Positions 26,638-34,605 of a stretch of 64,000 bases of DNA are shown piece by piece. The DNA is from Oscillospiraceae bacterium (GTDB lineage Bacteria > Bacillota > Clostridia > Saccharofermentanales > Saccharofermentanaceae): assembly GCA_015069205.1 (NCBI GenBank), contig SVIZ01000012.1:1-64000 (forward strand), in the 5' to 3' direction. A program made the translations under genes and the position numbers. Within the stretch, counting starts at the first letter, position 1. Every line of letters starts with the position of its first letter. Below the pieces are notes generated by a model that was given only the letters and a program-made list of their open reading frames with translations, did no database searches and was not told where the DNA came from.

Positions 26638-26683
26638 AAAAAAGGCACCCGTCTCTTTCCCCGAAGGGATTGAAACGAGCGCC
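26638..26683 (-). terminator. Intrinsic terminator between VirD4 and Maff2 genes
   Basis: In minus-strand RNA two 18-base arms pair at sixteen positions around a UUCG tetraloop (the arms meet as UCCC-UUCG-GGGA) and are followed by six U. It should reduce transcription from the VirD4 gene into the channel genes. Confidence 0.85.
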
Positions 26684-26706
26684 CGATTGTTTTCTGCTTT
26701 AAGTTG

Positions 26707-28470
26707 TTATGAGTTCTCGACTGTTACCTCGTGAACTTCTACTACGTCGTCCTTTTTCAGGACCAGTTTGCGGCTTACGTATTTTTCAATATCGAAAGCC
26801 AGTTTCGGATCATAGTCCGACAGCTCCTTGTATCTTTTGTGCTTAGTGATATCGAATTTATCACTGAAGAAGGGGCGTACACCACGGAGTTGCATGATGC
26901 ACTTTCCACCATCCATTACTGCCAGCTCATCCTTAGTCATGAGGTCTTTTCCTGTCTTCTGATAGTTAATTCCGTAACTCCTGTTTGTACCTCTGGTATC
27001 GGATGTGTTGAACAGATCGATGGTTTCCTTACCGAGCATCTCGGACATCTCCTTAAGTGTTGTCGATTCCTTTCCACCTAAGAAAATCGTCGTATCACAG
27101 TTGCCCACGATTGTGTCTGCCGAATCCTTGTAAATGGCCTTAAGTTGTGACTGGGACTGCAATATGATTGACGCCGATATCTCACGGGATCGGATCGTTG
27201 CTATGAGCTTATCGAACTTCGGAATCTGTCCGATATTCGCAAACTCATCGAGAAGACACCTGACGTGAACCGGAAGCTTACCGCCGAAGTGATCGTCCGC
27301 ACGGTCACACAGCAAGTTGAATAGCTGCGTGTACATAATGCTGACGATGAAGTTGAAAGTATCATCCGTATCACTGATGATGACGAACATTGCCGTCTTA
27401 CGGTCTCCCATAAGATCGAGCTCAAGTTCATCGTAACTCATCAGGTCGCGAAGCTCCTTGATATCGAACGGAGCGAGTCTCGCACCGCAGGAGATAAGGA
27501 TGCTCTTCGCTGTTTTACCTGCCGCCAGTTTGTACTTACGATATTGCCTTACGGCAAAGTGTTCCGGATCTTTCTCTTCGAGTGCATCGAACATAAGATC
27601 CACTGCGTTTTTGAAGCTCTCGTCGTCCTCTCTTGCTTCTGATGCGTTGATCATTTCCAAAAGAGTCGCAAAGTTCTTCTCTTCGTCGTTAGCCTCATAC
27701 CAGATGTAGCCGATAAGAGCTTGATAGTAAAGCTTCTCTGCCTTAACCCAGAAGTCTTCGCCGGACTTGTCGCCTTCGCCCTTAGTGTTCGCTATGATCG
27801 TATTGACCAGCTTCAGGATGTCTTTCTCACTCCTGATATACACGAAAGGGTTATAGTGCATCGACTTCTTGAAGTTGATCGTGTTGAGCACTTTTATCTT
27901 GTATTTATGCTTCCTCAGCATGTGCCCGCACTCAACCAAGATCGTACCTTTCGGATCAGTCACGCAGTATGAACTGTGGAGCTGCATCAGGTTGGGCTTC
28001 ACGAAAAAGCGAGTCTTGCCGGAGCCAGAACCACCGATAACAAGAATGTTTTTGTTCCTTGCATACTTCGGGTTCTTTGGTCGGCTGTTCATCGTAAGGC
28101 TCTCGGTCTGGGTAAGGATGATATTCTGATCAGGTTTCTCATCCATGTACGGCTTGATGTCTTCAGACGTACCCCATCTTGCAGAGCCGTACTCAACGCC
28201 TTGCCTGAACTTCTTTGCGTTCTTTTTCTTCATATAGAGCGCTCCTTTCAATGCCGCCGCTGCTCCGACTCCGATCAGAAGATCTGTCGGGTTGATACTG
28301 GGTAAGACATTCTCGAAAGCCTTTCCCATGTTCATTGCAGCGTAGGCGATCTTTTGTGCGGCCTGTTCTGCCGGTGCAGTCCGTACAAGCCAGGACAGCT
28401 TATCTCCGAGATATCCGACAGCAACGAAGGGGATGTTCAGTAGAATTGACTTCTTGATATCCTTCTTCAT
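26707..28470 (-). CDS. VirD4/TraG-type coupling protein
   Basis: The product is 587 residues. Two N-terminal hydrophobic segments anchor it in the membrane; the Walker A motif GGSGSGKT is at 146-153 and a Walker B region (VRCLLDEFANIG) lies near 395. These are the marks of type IV coupling proteins that carry the relaxosome to the channel. It overlaps the stop of the PcfB gene by four bases (ATGA), the usual coupling. The presence of a complete coupling protein without a relaxase in the block is notable. Confidence 0.95.
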   Translation of the reverse strand: MKKDIKKSILLNIPFVAVGYLGDKLSWLVRTAPAEQAAQKIAYAAMNMGKAFENVLPSINPTDLLIGVGAAAALKGALYMKKKNAKKFRQGVEYGSARWGTSEDIKPYMDEKPDQNIILTQTESLTMNSRPKNPKYARNKNILVIGGSGSGKTRFFVKPNLMQLHSSYCVTDPKGTILVECGHMLRKHKYKIKVLNTINFKKSMHYNPFVYIRSEKDILKLVNTIIANTKGEGDKSGEDFWVKAEKLYYQALIGYIWYEANDEEKNFATLLEMINASEAREDDESFKNAVDLMFDALEEKDPEHFAVRQYRKYKLAAGKTAKSILISCGARLAPFDIKELRDLMSYDELELDLMGDRKTAMFVIISDTDDTFNFIVSIMYTQLFNLLCDRADDHFGGKLPVHVRCLLDEFANIGQIPKFDKLIATIRSREISASIILQSQSQLKAIYKDSADTIVGNCDTTIFLGGKESTTLKEMSEMLGKETIDLFNTSDTRGTNRSYGINYQKTGKDLMTKDELAVMDGGKCIMQLRGVRPFFSDKFDITKHKRYKELSDYDPKLAFDIEKYVSRKLVLKKDDVVEVHEVTVENS

Positions 28471-28991
28471 CGGTCACGACCTCGATCTTTCTGTCTGACC
28501 TTCGTTCTCTCCATCTGCTTAGCCTTTTCCTTAGACTGTTCCAGATTCTTACGAAGAGAAGGCTTCTTGGACTTCGTGAGCTCTTTGGCTGAATACTCCT
28601 TGAACGCGGCATGCATGACATCAACGTCCCGAGCTTTGAAGAAGACCATATACCGAGGGGGACTTATGGACTTGTCTTTCTTCAGGGCGAAGTCGATATT
28701 GTACTTCTTCGCCACTCTCTCGAAAGACTTGATGTTCTGATCCGTAACCTCGATGTTGGTAAGCTTGGTATTCTGAGCCATGAGCTGCTTTACCGTCTGG
28801 CGACCTCGATAAGTCTTGGGTTTCTCGACTTTCTTGGTCTGAGCCTTCGAAGCTCGCTTCATCTTCGCCCGGTCTTGCTCCGCCAGATACTTGCGAAGCG
28901 CTTCCTTCAGAAGGTGAGCGGTCATGCGAGCGCCTTCCTTGCCGGTATTAACGGCAATAGCTACGACCCTCGAATTGATCTCATCCTGCAT
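28467..28991 (-). CDS. PcfB family (DUF3801) protein
   Basis: The product is 174 residues. MQDEINSRVVAIAVNTGKEGARMTAHLLK and the basic C-terminus match PcfB/DUF3801 proteins, which lie directly before VirD4 genes in Gram-positive conjugative elements and take part in the relaxosome or its docking in pCF10. AAAGGAG precedes the ATG. It follows two terminator-like hairpins downstream of the replication-initiator-like gene. Confidence 0.88.
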   Translation of the reverse strand: MQDEINSRVVAIAVNTGKEGARMTAHLLKEALRKYLAEQDRAKMKRASKAQTKKVEKPKTYRGRQTVKQLMAQNTKLTNIEVTDQNIKSFERVAKKYNIDFALKKDKSISPPRYMVFFKARDVDVMHAAFKEYSAKELTKSKKPSLRKNLEQSKEKAKQMERTKVRQKDRGRDR

Positions 28992-29063
28992 TTCGTCTTC
29001 TCCTTTCTGTAGATTTTTATGAGATCATCTGACCTCACGCTAGGGCGGGATCACCCTGTAAAT

Positions 29064-29099
29064 AAGAAAAATGCCCATCTCATCACCCCTTTCCGGGCA
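29064..29099 (-). terminator. Intrinsic terminator upstream of PcfB
   Basis: In minus-strand RNA UGCCC and GGGCA pair around a 17-base loop with further weak pairing, followed by five U. It is the second of two hairpins in tandem between the replication-initiator-like gene and PcfB. Confidence 0.6.
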
Positions 29100-29100
29100 A

Positions 29101-29126
29101 AATAAAAGCTCCGGATTGCTCCGAAG
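29101..29126 (-). terminator. Intrinsic terminator after the replication-initiator-like gene
   Basis: In minus-strand RNA CUUCGGA and UCCGGAG pair fully (one G-U) around a GCAA tetraloop and are followed by UUUUAUUUU. It ends the transcript of the gene at 29204-30157, 78 bases after its stop. Confidence 0.75.
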
Positions 29127-29203
29127 TTTTATCCAAATCTGAAGTTAACATCTATTAAATTCCGAAGTTTTGTTTATTTAATCCCGAAATTTCGGTAGTT
29201 TTG

Positions 29204-30157
29204 TTATTCTTCGTTTTTGTGTTCTTCGTAATAATCGACGATCTCTTGTGGGAGATAATCGAGTATCTCTTTGTGATAGGTGCTGTTGATCATACCGACA
29301 GCCGATTCGCGTCTCCCGGTCCGAAATAACTCAATGATGTAGTCACGGGTTCCTTGAAGATCAGCTGCTTCACTTCGCATCATGATCCTATCGGCAAGCT
29401 TCTCGTTGTAATTCTCGTCAGCGATTTCTGCTGCAACATACGAAAGCTTGTCAACACGACGGTTCAATATGAAGTTCTTAGCATCTCGGGGATTATCTAC
29501 GCCTCGTTCTTTCCACTCGTCCAAGGTGGTCTGAACATAACGAAGATCGAATCTTTCATGCCGGAAAAGGTTATCCTGAACCGCTATACGGATCATTTCA
29601 GGATCGATTTCTTGTTCTACCCATCGGACTAAAACACGACGTTCTATAGAAGAAAGAGACCTTCCAATCTGATCGTTAACAAAAGAAAGCAGTTCATCGA
29701 CGGTTTCTTCGCGCGCACGTGTCGTACGTACGTACGCTGAATTTGTTTCTTCCGTTTTTGATTCTTTCTTTATATTAGTTATATCTTTACTTAATTCTGT
29801 ATCGTCCTCATACGTATGAGTCTCTTGCGTACGATTTTCACACGTAGGTGTCTGTAACGCAGGTTGAGGACACTCATAAACAGTGTAGATCGATCCTGCG
29901 AGCCGCCCATTTGGATCTCGCTGACGTTCCCGGTGGATATAACCGTTATCCTCTAGTTCATGAAGAGCTCCACGAACGGCAGTAAGACCGTCTTTCGAGA
30001 TCGCTACAAGCCCTGCAAGGGAATAGTCCCAGTCTTCAGGCAAGGAAAGTATCATGGATAGCAGTCCTCGTGCCTTCAGGGACAAATGCTCGTCTCTCAG
30101 ATGGTAATTGGACATCACCGTGTAGTTCTTGTTCTTTTCGATTCTGAATACTGACAT
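29204..30157 (-). CDS. Replication initiator-like helix-turn-helix protein (RepA type)
   Basis: The product is 317 residues. The N-terminus (MSVFRIEKNKNYTVMSNYHLRDEHLSLKARG type, split here for length) and the winged-helix segment GLTAVRGALHELEDNGYIHRER are those of the RepA-N-terminal/DUF6017 proteins that open the transfer region of clostridial conjugative elements. The C-terminal half is helical with a region around YVQTTLDEWKERGV typical of DUF6017. AAGGAGG precedes the ATG. It may act at an origin of the excised element, but no iterons were seen nearby. Confidence 0.85.
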   Translation of the reverse strand: MSVFRIEKNKNYTVMSNYHLRDEHLSLKARGLLSMILSLPEDWDYSLAGLVAISKDGLTAVRGALHELEDNGYIHRERQRDPNGRLAGSIYTVYECPQPALQTPTCENRTQETHTYEDDTELSKDITNIKKESKTEETNSAYVRTTRAREETVDELLSFVNDQIGRSLSSIERRVLVRWVEQEIDPEMIRIAVQDNLFRHERFDLRYVQTTLDEWKERGVDNPRDAKNFILNRRVDKLSYVAAEIADENYNEKLADRIMMRSEAADLQGTRDYIIELFRTGRRESAVGMINSTYHKEILDYLPQEIVDYYEEHKNEE

Positions 30158-30185
30158 TGTTTTTCACCTCCTTCCTCGTCAGAAA

Positions 30186-30220
30186 TAAAAAAGCGCCGCT
30201 CCTTATGGGGAAACGACGCT
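30186..30220 (-). terminator. Intrinsic terminator between sirtuin operon and element
   Basis: In minus-strand RNA AGCGUCGUUUC pairs with GAGCGGCGCU-type sequence over eleven positions (with G-U pairs), followed by six U and an A/U stretch. It ends the sirtuin transcript and marks the right edge of the conjugative gene block. Confidence 0.82.
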
Positions 30221-30246
30221 TCGTGTTAGTTAATTGTTGAATGATT

Positions 30247-31185
30247 TTACTTTAGTTTATTCAAGACTTCGCCTATATCTGCATTGATACAGATTGATTT
30301 ATTTTTGATCTCGTCAGGAGCAAATGCATCGCCATAGTTGAGGCACGCATATGTTGCATCCTTCCAGTCATGAGTCATCTGCCAGAAACTGTACTTAATT
30401 ATGCCAGGCGTATTAAAGCCTACAGCAAGTTCAAGGAAGATGACTTTAAGATCCTTATGTCTTCTCAGAAATTCTGAGTATCTCTCAGATGCCTTGTGCC
30501 AACCTTCGTCTTCGACAAAAGTATCATCGGCACGAAGATTCATGCTCATGGGTTCTCCGCATACAGGACAATGAGGTACCAGCTCCGTGGGGATTACCAT
30601 CTTAAGCTTGTCGAAGTCAGTCTCGCCGTTTTCCTTAGTCGGAACCTGCAGTTCCCCGTCTTCACCAATCGAAAACCCTTGTGCCAATACCATTTTTGTC
30701 ACTTCATCCTTGTTGTCATATGTCATATCATGACAAGGTTTGCTGCATTGCCAGAGTCCGTAATCACCCTGAGTGTAGAACATGCGCTTCTTATCAAAGC
30801 CCGCTAATTGGAACTGATGATCTACATTGGTCGTCAGAACGAAATAATCCTTGTCCTTCACTAGACTAAGAAGATCAGTATAGACCGTCTTAGGAGCTTT
30901 CACATAACGATTGATATATATGTATCTGCTCCAGAAAGCCCACTGTTCCTCAAGTGTCCCATAAGGATAGAAGCCACCTGAATACATATCTTTGTAATGA
31001 TACTTATCAACGAAATCTCCGAAATACTTCTGAAGACGTTCTCCGGTATAGATAAAACCGGCAGATGTAGATAGCCCGGCACCTGCTCCGATAATGACCG
31101 CATCAGCTTTTTCCAAAACAGACTTAAGCTTGATTACACCATCGGGTGTGTCGTCAATTTTGGGTGAATTATAGCCAAACATCAT
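30247..31185 (-). CDS. Class M (SirTM-like) sirtuin, full-length copy
   Basis: The product is about 312 residues. Sirtuin NAD-binding motifs are clear: GAGAGLSTSAGF, then TTNVDHQF, then YTQGDYG. The last replaces the usual catalytic His-Gly pair with Gln-Gly, a mark of the macrodomain-linked class M sirtuins, which are protein ADP-ribosyltransferases rather than deacetylases. Two cysteine pairs (CSKPC and CPVC) suit the zinc module. The C-terminal NAD-site segment is intact (YACLNYG, SICINADIG). The start is ATG 31185, six bases after AAAGGAG and overlapping the stop of the first sirtuin. No GcvH-L or lipoate ligase gene, the usual substrate partners, lies nearby. Confidence 0.85.
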   Translation of the reverse strand: MMFGYNSPKIDDTPDGVIKLKSVLEKADAVIIGAGAGLSTSAGFIYTGERLQKYFGDFVDKYHYKDMYSGGFYPYGTLEEQWAFWSRYIYINRYVKAPKTVYTDLLSLVKDKDYFVLTTNVDHQFQLAGFDKKRMFYTQGDYGLWQCSKPCHDMTYDNKDEVTKMVLAQGFSIGEDGELQVPTKENGETDFDKLKMVIPTELVPHCPVCGEPMSMNLRADDTFVEDEGWHKASERYSEFLRRHKDLKVIFLELAVGFNTPGIIKYSFWQMTHDWKDATYACLNYGDAFAPDEIKNKSICINADIGEVLNKLK

Positions 31186-31979
31186 GCGCATCTCCTTTCT
31201 TTGATATTATCATTAAGAATTGTCAAATTGCCTGTCCTTGGCTGTTTTTTAGCCCATTTTTGCCGGTTTCGGTGCGCAGTGTCAGGTAACACAGGTGTAT
31301 TGTATCCGACACCAAGCTCAAGATACAGTATTTTTCCCTGTCTTGCACGAAGGAATTCCTCATATCTTTCACAGGCCTGACGCCAGCCTTCATCTTCAAC
31401 AAACTTATCATCCGAACGCAGATTCATAGTAAGCGGTTTACCGCACCTGGGACACTTGGGAATAAGCTCTGAAGGAATCCTCATACCTTGTTGTTCATCG
31501 ACCATCTTCCGTATGATCTCCCCGTTATCGTATGTCACGTCTGAACAAGGCTCGCTGCACTGGAACAGGCCATAATCGCCCTGGGTATAGAACAGTCTCT
31601 TCTTATCAAACCCGGCTTTCTGAAAACAATGGTCAACGTTAGTTGTTATCACAAAGTAATCCTTGTTCTTTACCAGTTCAAAAAGATCCTCGTAAACCGG
31701 CTTTGGTGCATTCATATATCTGTTTATATAGATATACCTGGACCAATACGCCCACATCTCTTCGGGTTCCTTATATGGGTAAAAGCCGCCGGAATACATA
31801 TCATTAAATCCGTACTTCTCTCCAAAATCAGAAAAGTATTCTTCAAAGCGCTCACCGCTGTAAGTAAAACCGGCGGCAGTCGACAGTCCGGCTCCCGCAC
31901 CGATTACTATTGCATCCGCCTCATCGATGGCTTTTCGAAGCCTCTTGATATTATCCGAGTAATCTGCTGTATATGTCAT
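31182..31979 (-). CDS. Class M (SirTM-like) sirtuin, C-terminally altered copy
   Basis: The product is 265 residues and closely parallels its downstream neighbour up to LELGVGYNTPV: GAGAGLSTAAGF, TTNVDHCF and YTQGDYG with the Gln in place of the catalytic His, and zinc cysteines CSEPC and CPRC. After that point the paralogue has about 60 further residues with the YACLNYG and CINADIG segments, whereas this protein ends in about 35 unrelated residues. The part of the fold closing over NAD is therefore missing. It may be inactive, a regulator of the second copy, or a pseudogene in the making. GGAAGGA precedes ATG 31979, inside the macrodomain gene. Confidence 0.82.
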   Translation of the reverse strand: MTYTADYSDNIKRLRKAIDEADAIVIGAGAGLSTAAGFTYSGERFEEYFSDFGEKYGFNDMYSGGFYPYKEPEEMWAYWSRYIYINRYMNAPKPVYEDLFELVKNKDYFVITTNVDHCFQKAGFDKKRLFYTQGDYGLFQCSEPCSDVTYDNGEIIRKMVDEQQGMRIPSELIPKCPRCGKPLTMNLRSDDKFVEDEGWRQACERYEEFLRARQGKILYLELGVGYNTPVLPDTAHRNRQKWAKKQPRTGNLTILNDNIKERRCA

Positions 31980-32724
31980 AGTCTATATCCTTCCAAACAT
32001 TGAATATCACTTTGATCTTGCTGTTGGCCTCAGAACGGTATTCGATAACTGTTCTCACTGCGATCTGCGCTGCTCTCTCGTTCGGAAAATGGAATTCTCC
32101 GGTAGAGATACAACAGAAAGCAATACTCTTAACATTATTCTCATCTGCAAGCTCAAGGCATGAACGGTAACATGATGCAAGTAATCCTTCATCGTTTTTA
32201 GTCAGATCACCTGTAATGACCGGTCCCACTGTATGCAGAATGTACTTACAAGGCAGATTAAACCCGGGTGTGATCTTCGCCTTTCCCGTCGCTTCCTCAT
32301 GACCTTGCTTTTCCATGATCCCGGCACAGCAATTCCGGAGCTGGATCCCTGCATATGTATGGATACAATTATCTATGCAGCCGTGGCATGGCACATAGCA
32401 ACCGGTCATTCCGGAATTGGCCGCATTGACGATAGCATCACACTTAAGGGTCGTGATATCCCCCTGCCAAAGATAGATGCCGTCTTTAACGGGGATCAGA
32501 TCTGCAATATCGGTGATGCCTTTATCTCGAACTGCTTCAGCAAGATATTCATCTTGTATCTTTGTAAATTCATCACTGATTTTTCCGGGAAGCCTGATGT
32601 TCATCAGACTTCTTAACATCCGCTGTTGCTCTTTAGAAGAAACCGGAATACTAATCTCCTGATACTCCGCTCTTTCTTCAAGAAGCATCTTAATAAGTTC
32701 AACTCTTCTTATCTGCTGATCCAT
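31951..32724 (-). CDS. Zinc-type macrodomain protein-ADP-ribose hydrolase
   Basis: The product is 257 residues. The macrodomain signature DAIVNAANSGMTGCYVPCH continues into GCIDNCIHTYAGIQLR, the hallmark of zinc-containing macrodomains that remove ADP-ribose placed by class M sirtuins. The ADP-ribose phosphate loop is visible later (CCISTGEFHFP). A helical N-terminal region of about 80 residues precedes it. The gene overlaps the first sirtuin by 29 bases, giving an operon with writer and eraser of the same modification, as known from staphylococci and streptococci. Confidence 0.88.
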   Translation of the reverse strand: MDQQIRRVELIKMLLEERAEYQEISIPVSSKEQQRMLRSLMNIRLPGKISDEFTKIQDEYLAEAVRDKGITDIADLIPVKDGIYLWQGDITTLKCDAIVNAANSGMTGCYVPCHGCIDNCIHTYAGIQLRNCCAGIMEKQGHEEATGKAKITPGFNLPCKYILHTVGPVITGDLTKNDEGLLASCYRSCLELADENNVKSIAFCCISTGEFHFPNERAAQIAVRTVIEYRSEANSKIKVIFNVWKDIDYDIYSRLLG

Positions 32725-32835
32725 ATTATTCTTTACCTTTATATTTCAGCCCGAAAACTTTCATTGTCTTGTTGATGGCTTAAGTGTATATGACCATCAG
32801 AAATAATGTAAGAATGCACTTTTTCGTAAGATACT

Positions 32836-32847
32836 TACCTGCAGGTA
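32836..32847. promoter_or_regulatory. Palindrome in the control region of the macrodomain/sirtuin operon
   Basis: TACCTGCAGGTA is a perfect 12-bp palindrome about 112 bp upstream of the macrodomain start, next to repeated CTTAC sequences (in the minus strand, at about 32810-32835). It is in the gap 32725-32908 between this operon and the LysR gene, where no other gene is supported. A regulator site is possible. Confidence 0.35.
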
Positions 32848-32908
32848 GGAATAATGGAAAAACAGCATTATCATCTTCATGTTACTCGTTTGCAGAAAAC
32901 GGCAAACA

Positions 32909-33796
32909 CTAAAGCGGGAATGCCACTGCATCAGAGTAAAGCTTTTGAAGAGTCTTTATGAAGATGTCCAAGCTCTTTCTGTTATCTGTTTTGTGTGTAC
33001 AAAGAACGAGATGAAAACATTCCTCACACTCAAACGGAATCCAGGCAAACTGGCCGCTGTGATCATTAAGGAATCCGGGCGCGAGGCATATTCCTTTTCC
33101 CGCAGCCACATTAGTGAGAGTACTGTCATGATCCGGACTGTTGAAATAATTGATCTTACCTGAAGATATAAGACGTTGCTGGACGGCTCTTAATGCCTCC
33201 GGGGAACCGCCTCCGACCATCAGTGTCCTGCCGTAAATATCTTCTTCCGTAATAGTATTTTTAGCAGCAAGCGGATCGTTTTTGTCTGCTATCAGATAGA
33301 TGCGCGAATCAAACAACTTGTGGACGTTTATTCCCGGAATATGCTTTGTCTGTTCCGAAAGTGCCAGAAAGATGTCAGCATCGTTTTTGAGGAAGACCTC
33401 AAGGCCGTGGCCGTAATTGAACATAGGCGTAATCTGCACACCAGGCTGCTTTTTCTCGAATATACGTATTGCTTCAGGAAGGAAATACAAAGCCTGGCGG
33501 ACAGACATTATGATGGAAATGTTGTCATTATATTTGGCGCTGAAGTTCTGACCTTGTTCGATCGCACGCTTCATCTCTTCGCGCATATTAGCCAGATAGG
33601 ATACGAACTGCTGTCCTGCAGGCGTAAGCGATGCTCCTTTGCCGTTCCTCTCGAAGATCGTAAAGCCAACCTCTTCTTCCAACAACCTGATCTGGTATGA
33701 GAACGTGGGCTGGCTTACGAACATATTCTCAGCACCTCTGCTGAAGTTCTGCGTCCTGGCAAGTTCAATACAATAATCTATCTGTTTAGTGTTCAT
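32909..33796 (-). CDS. LysR-type transcriptional regulator
   Basis: The product is 295 residues. The first 60 form the LysR winged helix (IELARTQNFSRGAENMFVSQPTFSYQIRLLEEEVG), and the rest is a two-lobed periplasmic-binding-like effector domain. It is divergent from the flavodoxin gene, the usual LysR layout. Repeats of the type CGGATATT and TGGATATTTTATCGG lie in the shared 115-bp gap and are the probable binding region. Flavodoxin and aldo/keto reductase partners suggest a redox or electrophile signal. Confidence 0.9.
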   Translation of the reverse strand: MNTKQIDYCIELARTQNFSRGAENMFVSQPTFSYQIRLLEEEVGFTIFERNGKGASLTPAGQQFVSYLANMREEMKRAIEQGQNFSAKYNDNISIIMSVRQALYFLPEAIRIFEKKQPGVQITPMFNYGHGLEVFLKNDADIFLALSEQTKHIPGINVHKLFDSRIYLIADKNDPLAAKNTITEEDIYGRTLMVGGGSPEALRAVQQRLISSGKINYFNSPDHDSTLTNVAAGKGICLAPGFLNDHSGQFAWIPFECEECFHLVLCTHKTDNRKSLDIFIKTLQKLYSDAVAFPL

Positions 33797-33911
33797 AACG
33801 GCTCCGCATGCTATTTAATTTTTAAATCGGATATTCAGTCTTTCTATTGGATATTTTATCGGTCTGATGTGAGAATGTAAACATAGAAAACAGAATACGG
33901 AGGCAGTATAT

Positions 33912-34433
33912 ATGGCTAAGACATTGATAGCATTCTTCTCGAGAGCTGATGAGAATTACTTTGGCGGAGCGATGAGATATGTAAAGGTTGGTAACACCGA
34001 GATCGTGGCAGGGATCATGAAGGAACTGACCGGGGCTGAAACCTTCAAGATCGAGATGAAGAACCCTTATTCGCCTGTCTACATGACCTGCATCGACGAA
34101 GCGAAGAAAGATCTGAGGGAGAACGCCCGTCCTGAGCTAACATCTTATATCGAAAGCATCGATGGCTACGATACCATCATCCTGGGTTATCCGAACTATT
34201 GGGGAACGATACCCATGGCTGTTGCAACTTTCCTCGAAAGATATGATTTCACAGGCAAGACCATCCTTCCGCTTTGCACCAACGAAGGAAGCGGCATGGG
34301 TTCATCCGAGCGAGACATAAAGAAGTATGCAAAGGGTGCTGATGTTAAGAAAGGCCTGTCGGTCACGGGCTCCCAGGCAGCAAACTCAAAAGATGCCGTT
34401 AAGAAATGGCTTGCGGCTAACAGAGCAATCTAA
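33912..34433 (+). CDS. Flavodoxin family protein
   Basis: The product is 173 residues. [16 protein letters not shown] holds the phosphate-binding loop, and [23 protein letters not shown] and [13 protein letters not shown] are the two FMN-ring loops of the flavodoxin_4 type found in single-domain flavoproteins of Clostridia. It probably carries electrons or acts as a small quinone/azo-type reductase. GGAGG precedes the ATG. It is divergent from LysR and upstream of the aldo/keto reductase. Confidence 0.88.
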   Translation: MAKTLIAFFSRADENYFGGAMRYVKVGNTEIVAGIMKELTGAETFKIEMKNPYSPVYMTCIDEAKKDLRENARPELTSYIESIDGYDTIILGYPNYWGTIPMAVATFLERYDFTGKTILPLCTNEGSGMGSSERDIKKYAKGADVKKGLSVTGSQAANSKDAVKKWLAANRAI

Positions 34434-34442
34434 GAGGATCAA

Positions 34443-34591
34443 GTAATGGATTATTCAAAGTAAAGTTCGGAGAATACGCCGTAGTTGCAGCCGGCGCTGT
34501 AGTAACAAAGGACGTACCTGCATATGCAGTAGTCGGAGGAGTACCTGCAAAAGTCATTAAGATGCAGGACCCTTCTGAGCAGAAAGAATAA
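34443..34591 (+). pseudogene. C-terminal remnant of a hexapeptide-repeat O-acyltransferase
   Basis: An open frame without a start ends in TAA and reads [20 protein letters not shown] followed by [13 protein letters not shown], the ending of sugar O-acetyltransferases of the maltose/galactoside type (left-handed beta-helix). The first 130 or so residues are absent. It lies in the 170-bp gap between the flavodoxin and aldo/keto reductase genes, so a deletion has probably fused the former neighbours. Confidence 0.75.
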
Positions 34592-34605
34592 AGGAGAAAT
34601 TCAAA

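Larger units (their letters stand above)
13175..30220 (-). mobile_element. Conjugative-element gene block (Tn1549/CTn type), incomplete
   Basis: Seventeen kilobases carry, on one strand and in the order usual for Tn1549-like elements, a replication-initiator-like gene, PcfB, VirD4, Maff2, VirB6-like, PrgI, VirB4, an unnamed protein, CD1108-type NlpC/P60, DUF4315, DUF4366, topoisomerase III, DUF5688 and an ArdC-like protein. No relaxase, tyrosine or serine recombinase, excisionase or cargo resistance gene is present, and I could not find direct repeats at the two edges. The boundaries are therefore set by gene content only: the XRE/CPBP operon on the left and the sirtuin operon on the right. 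Confidence 0.8.
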
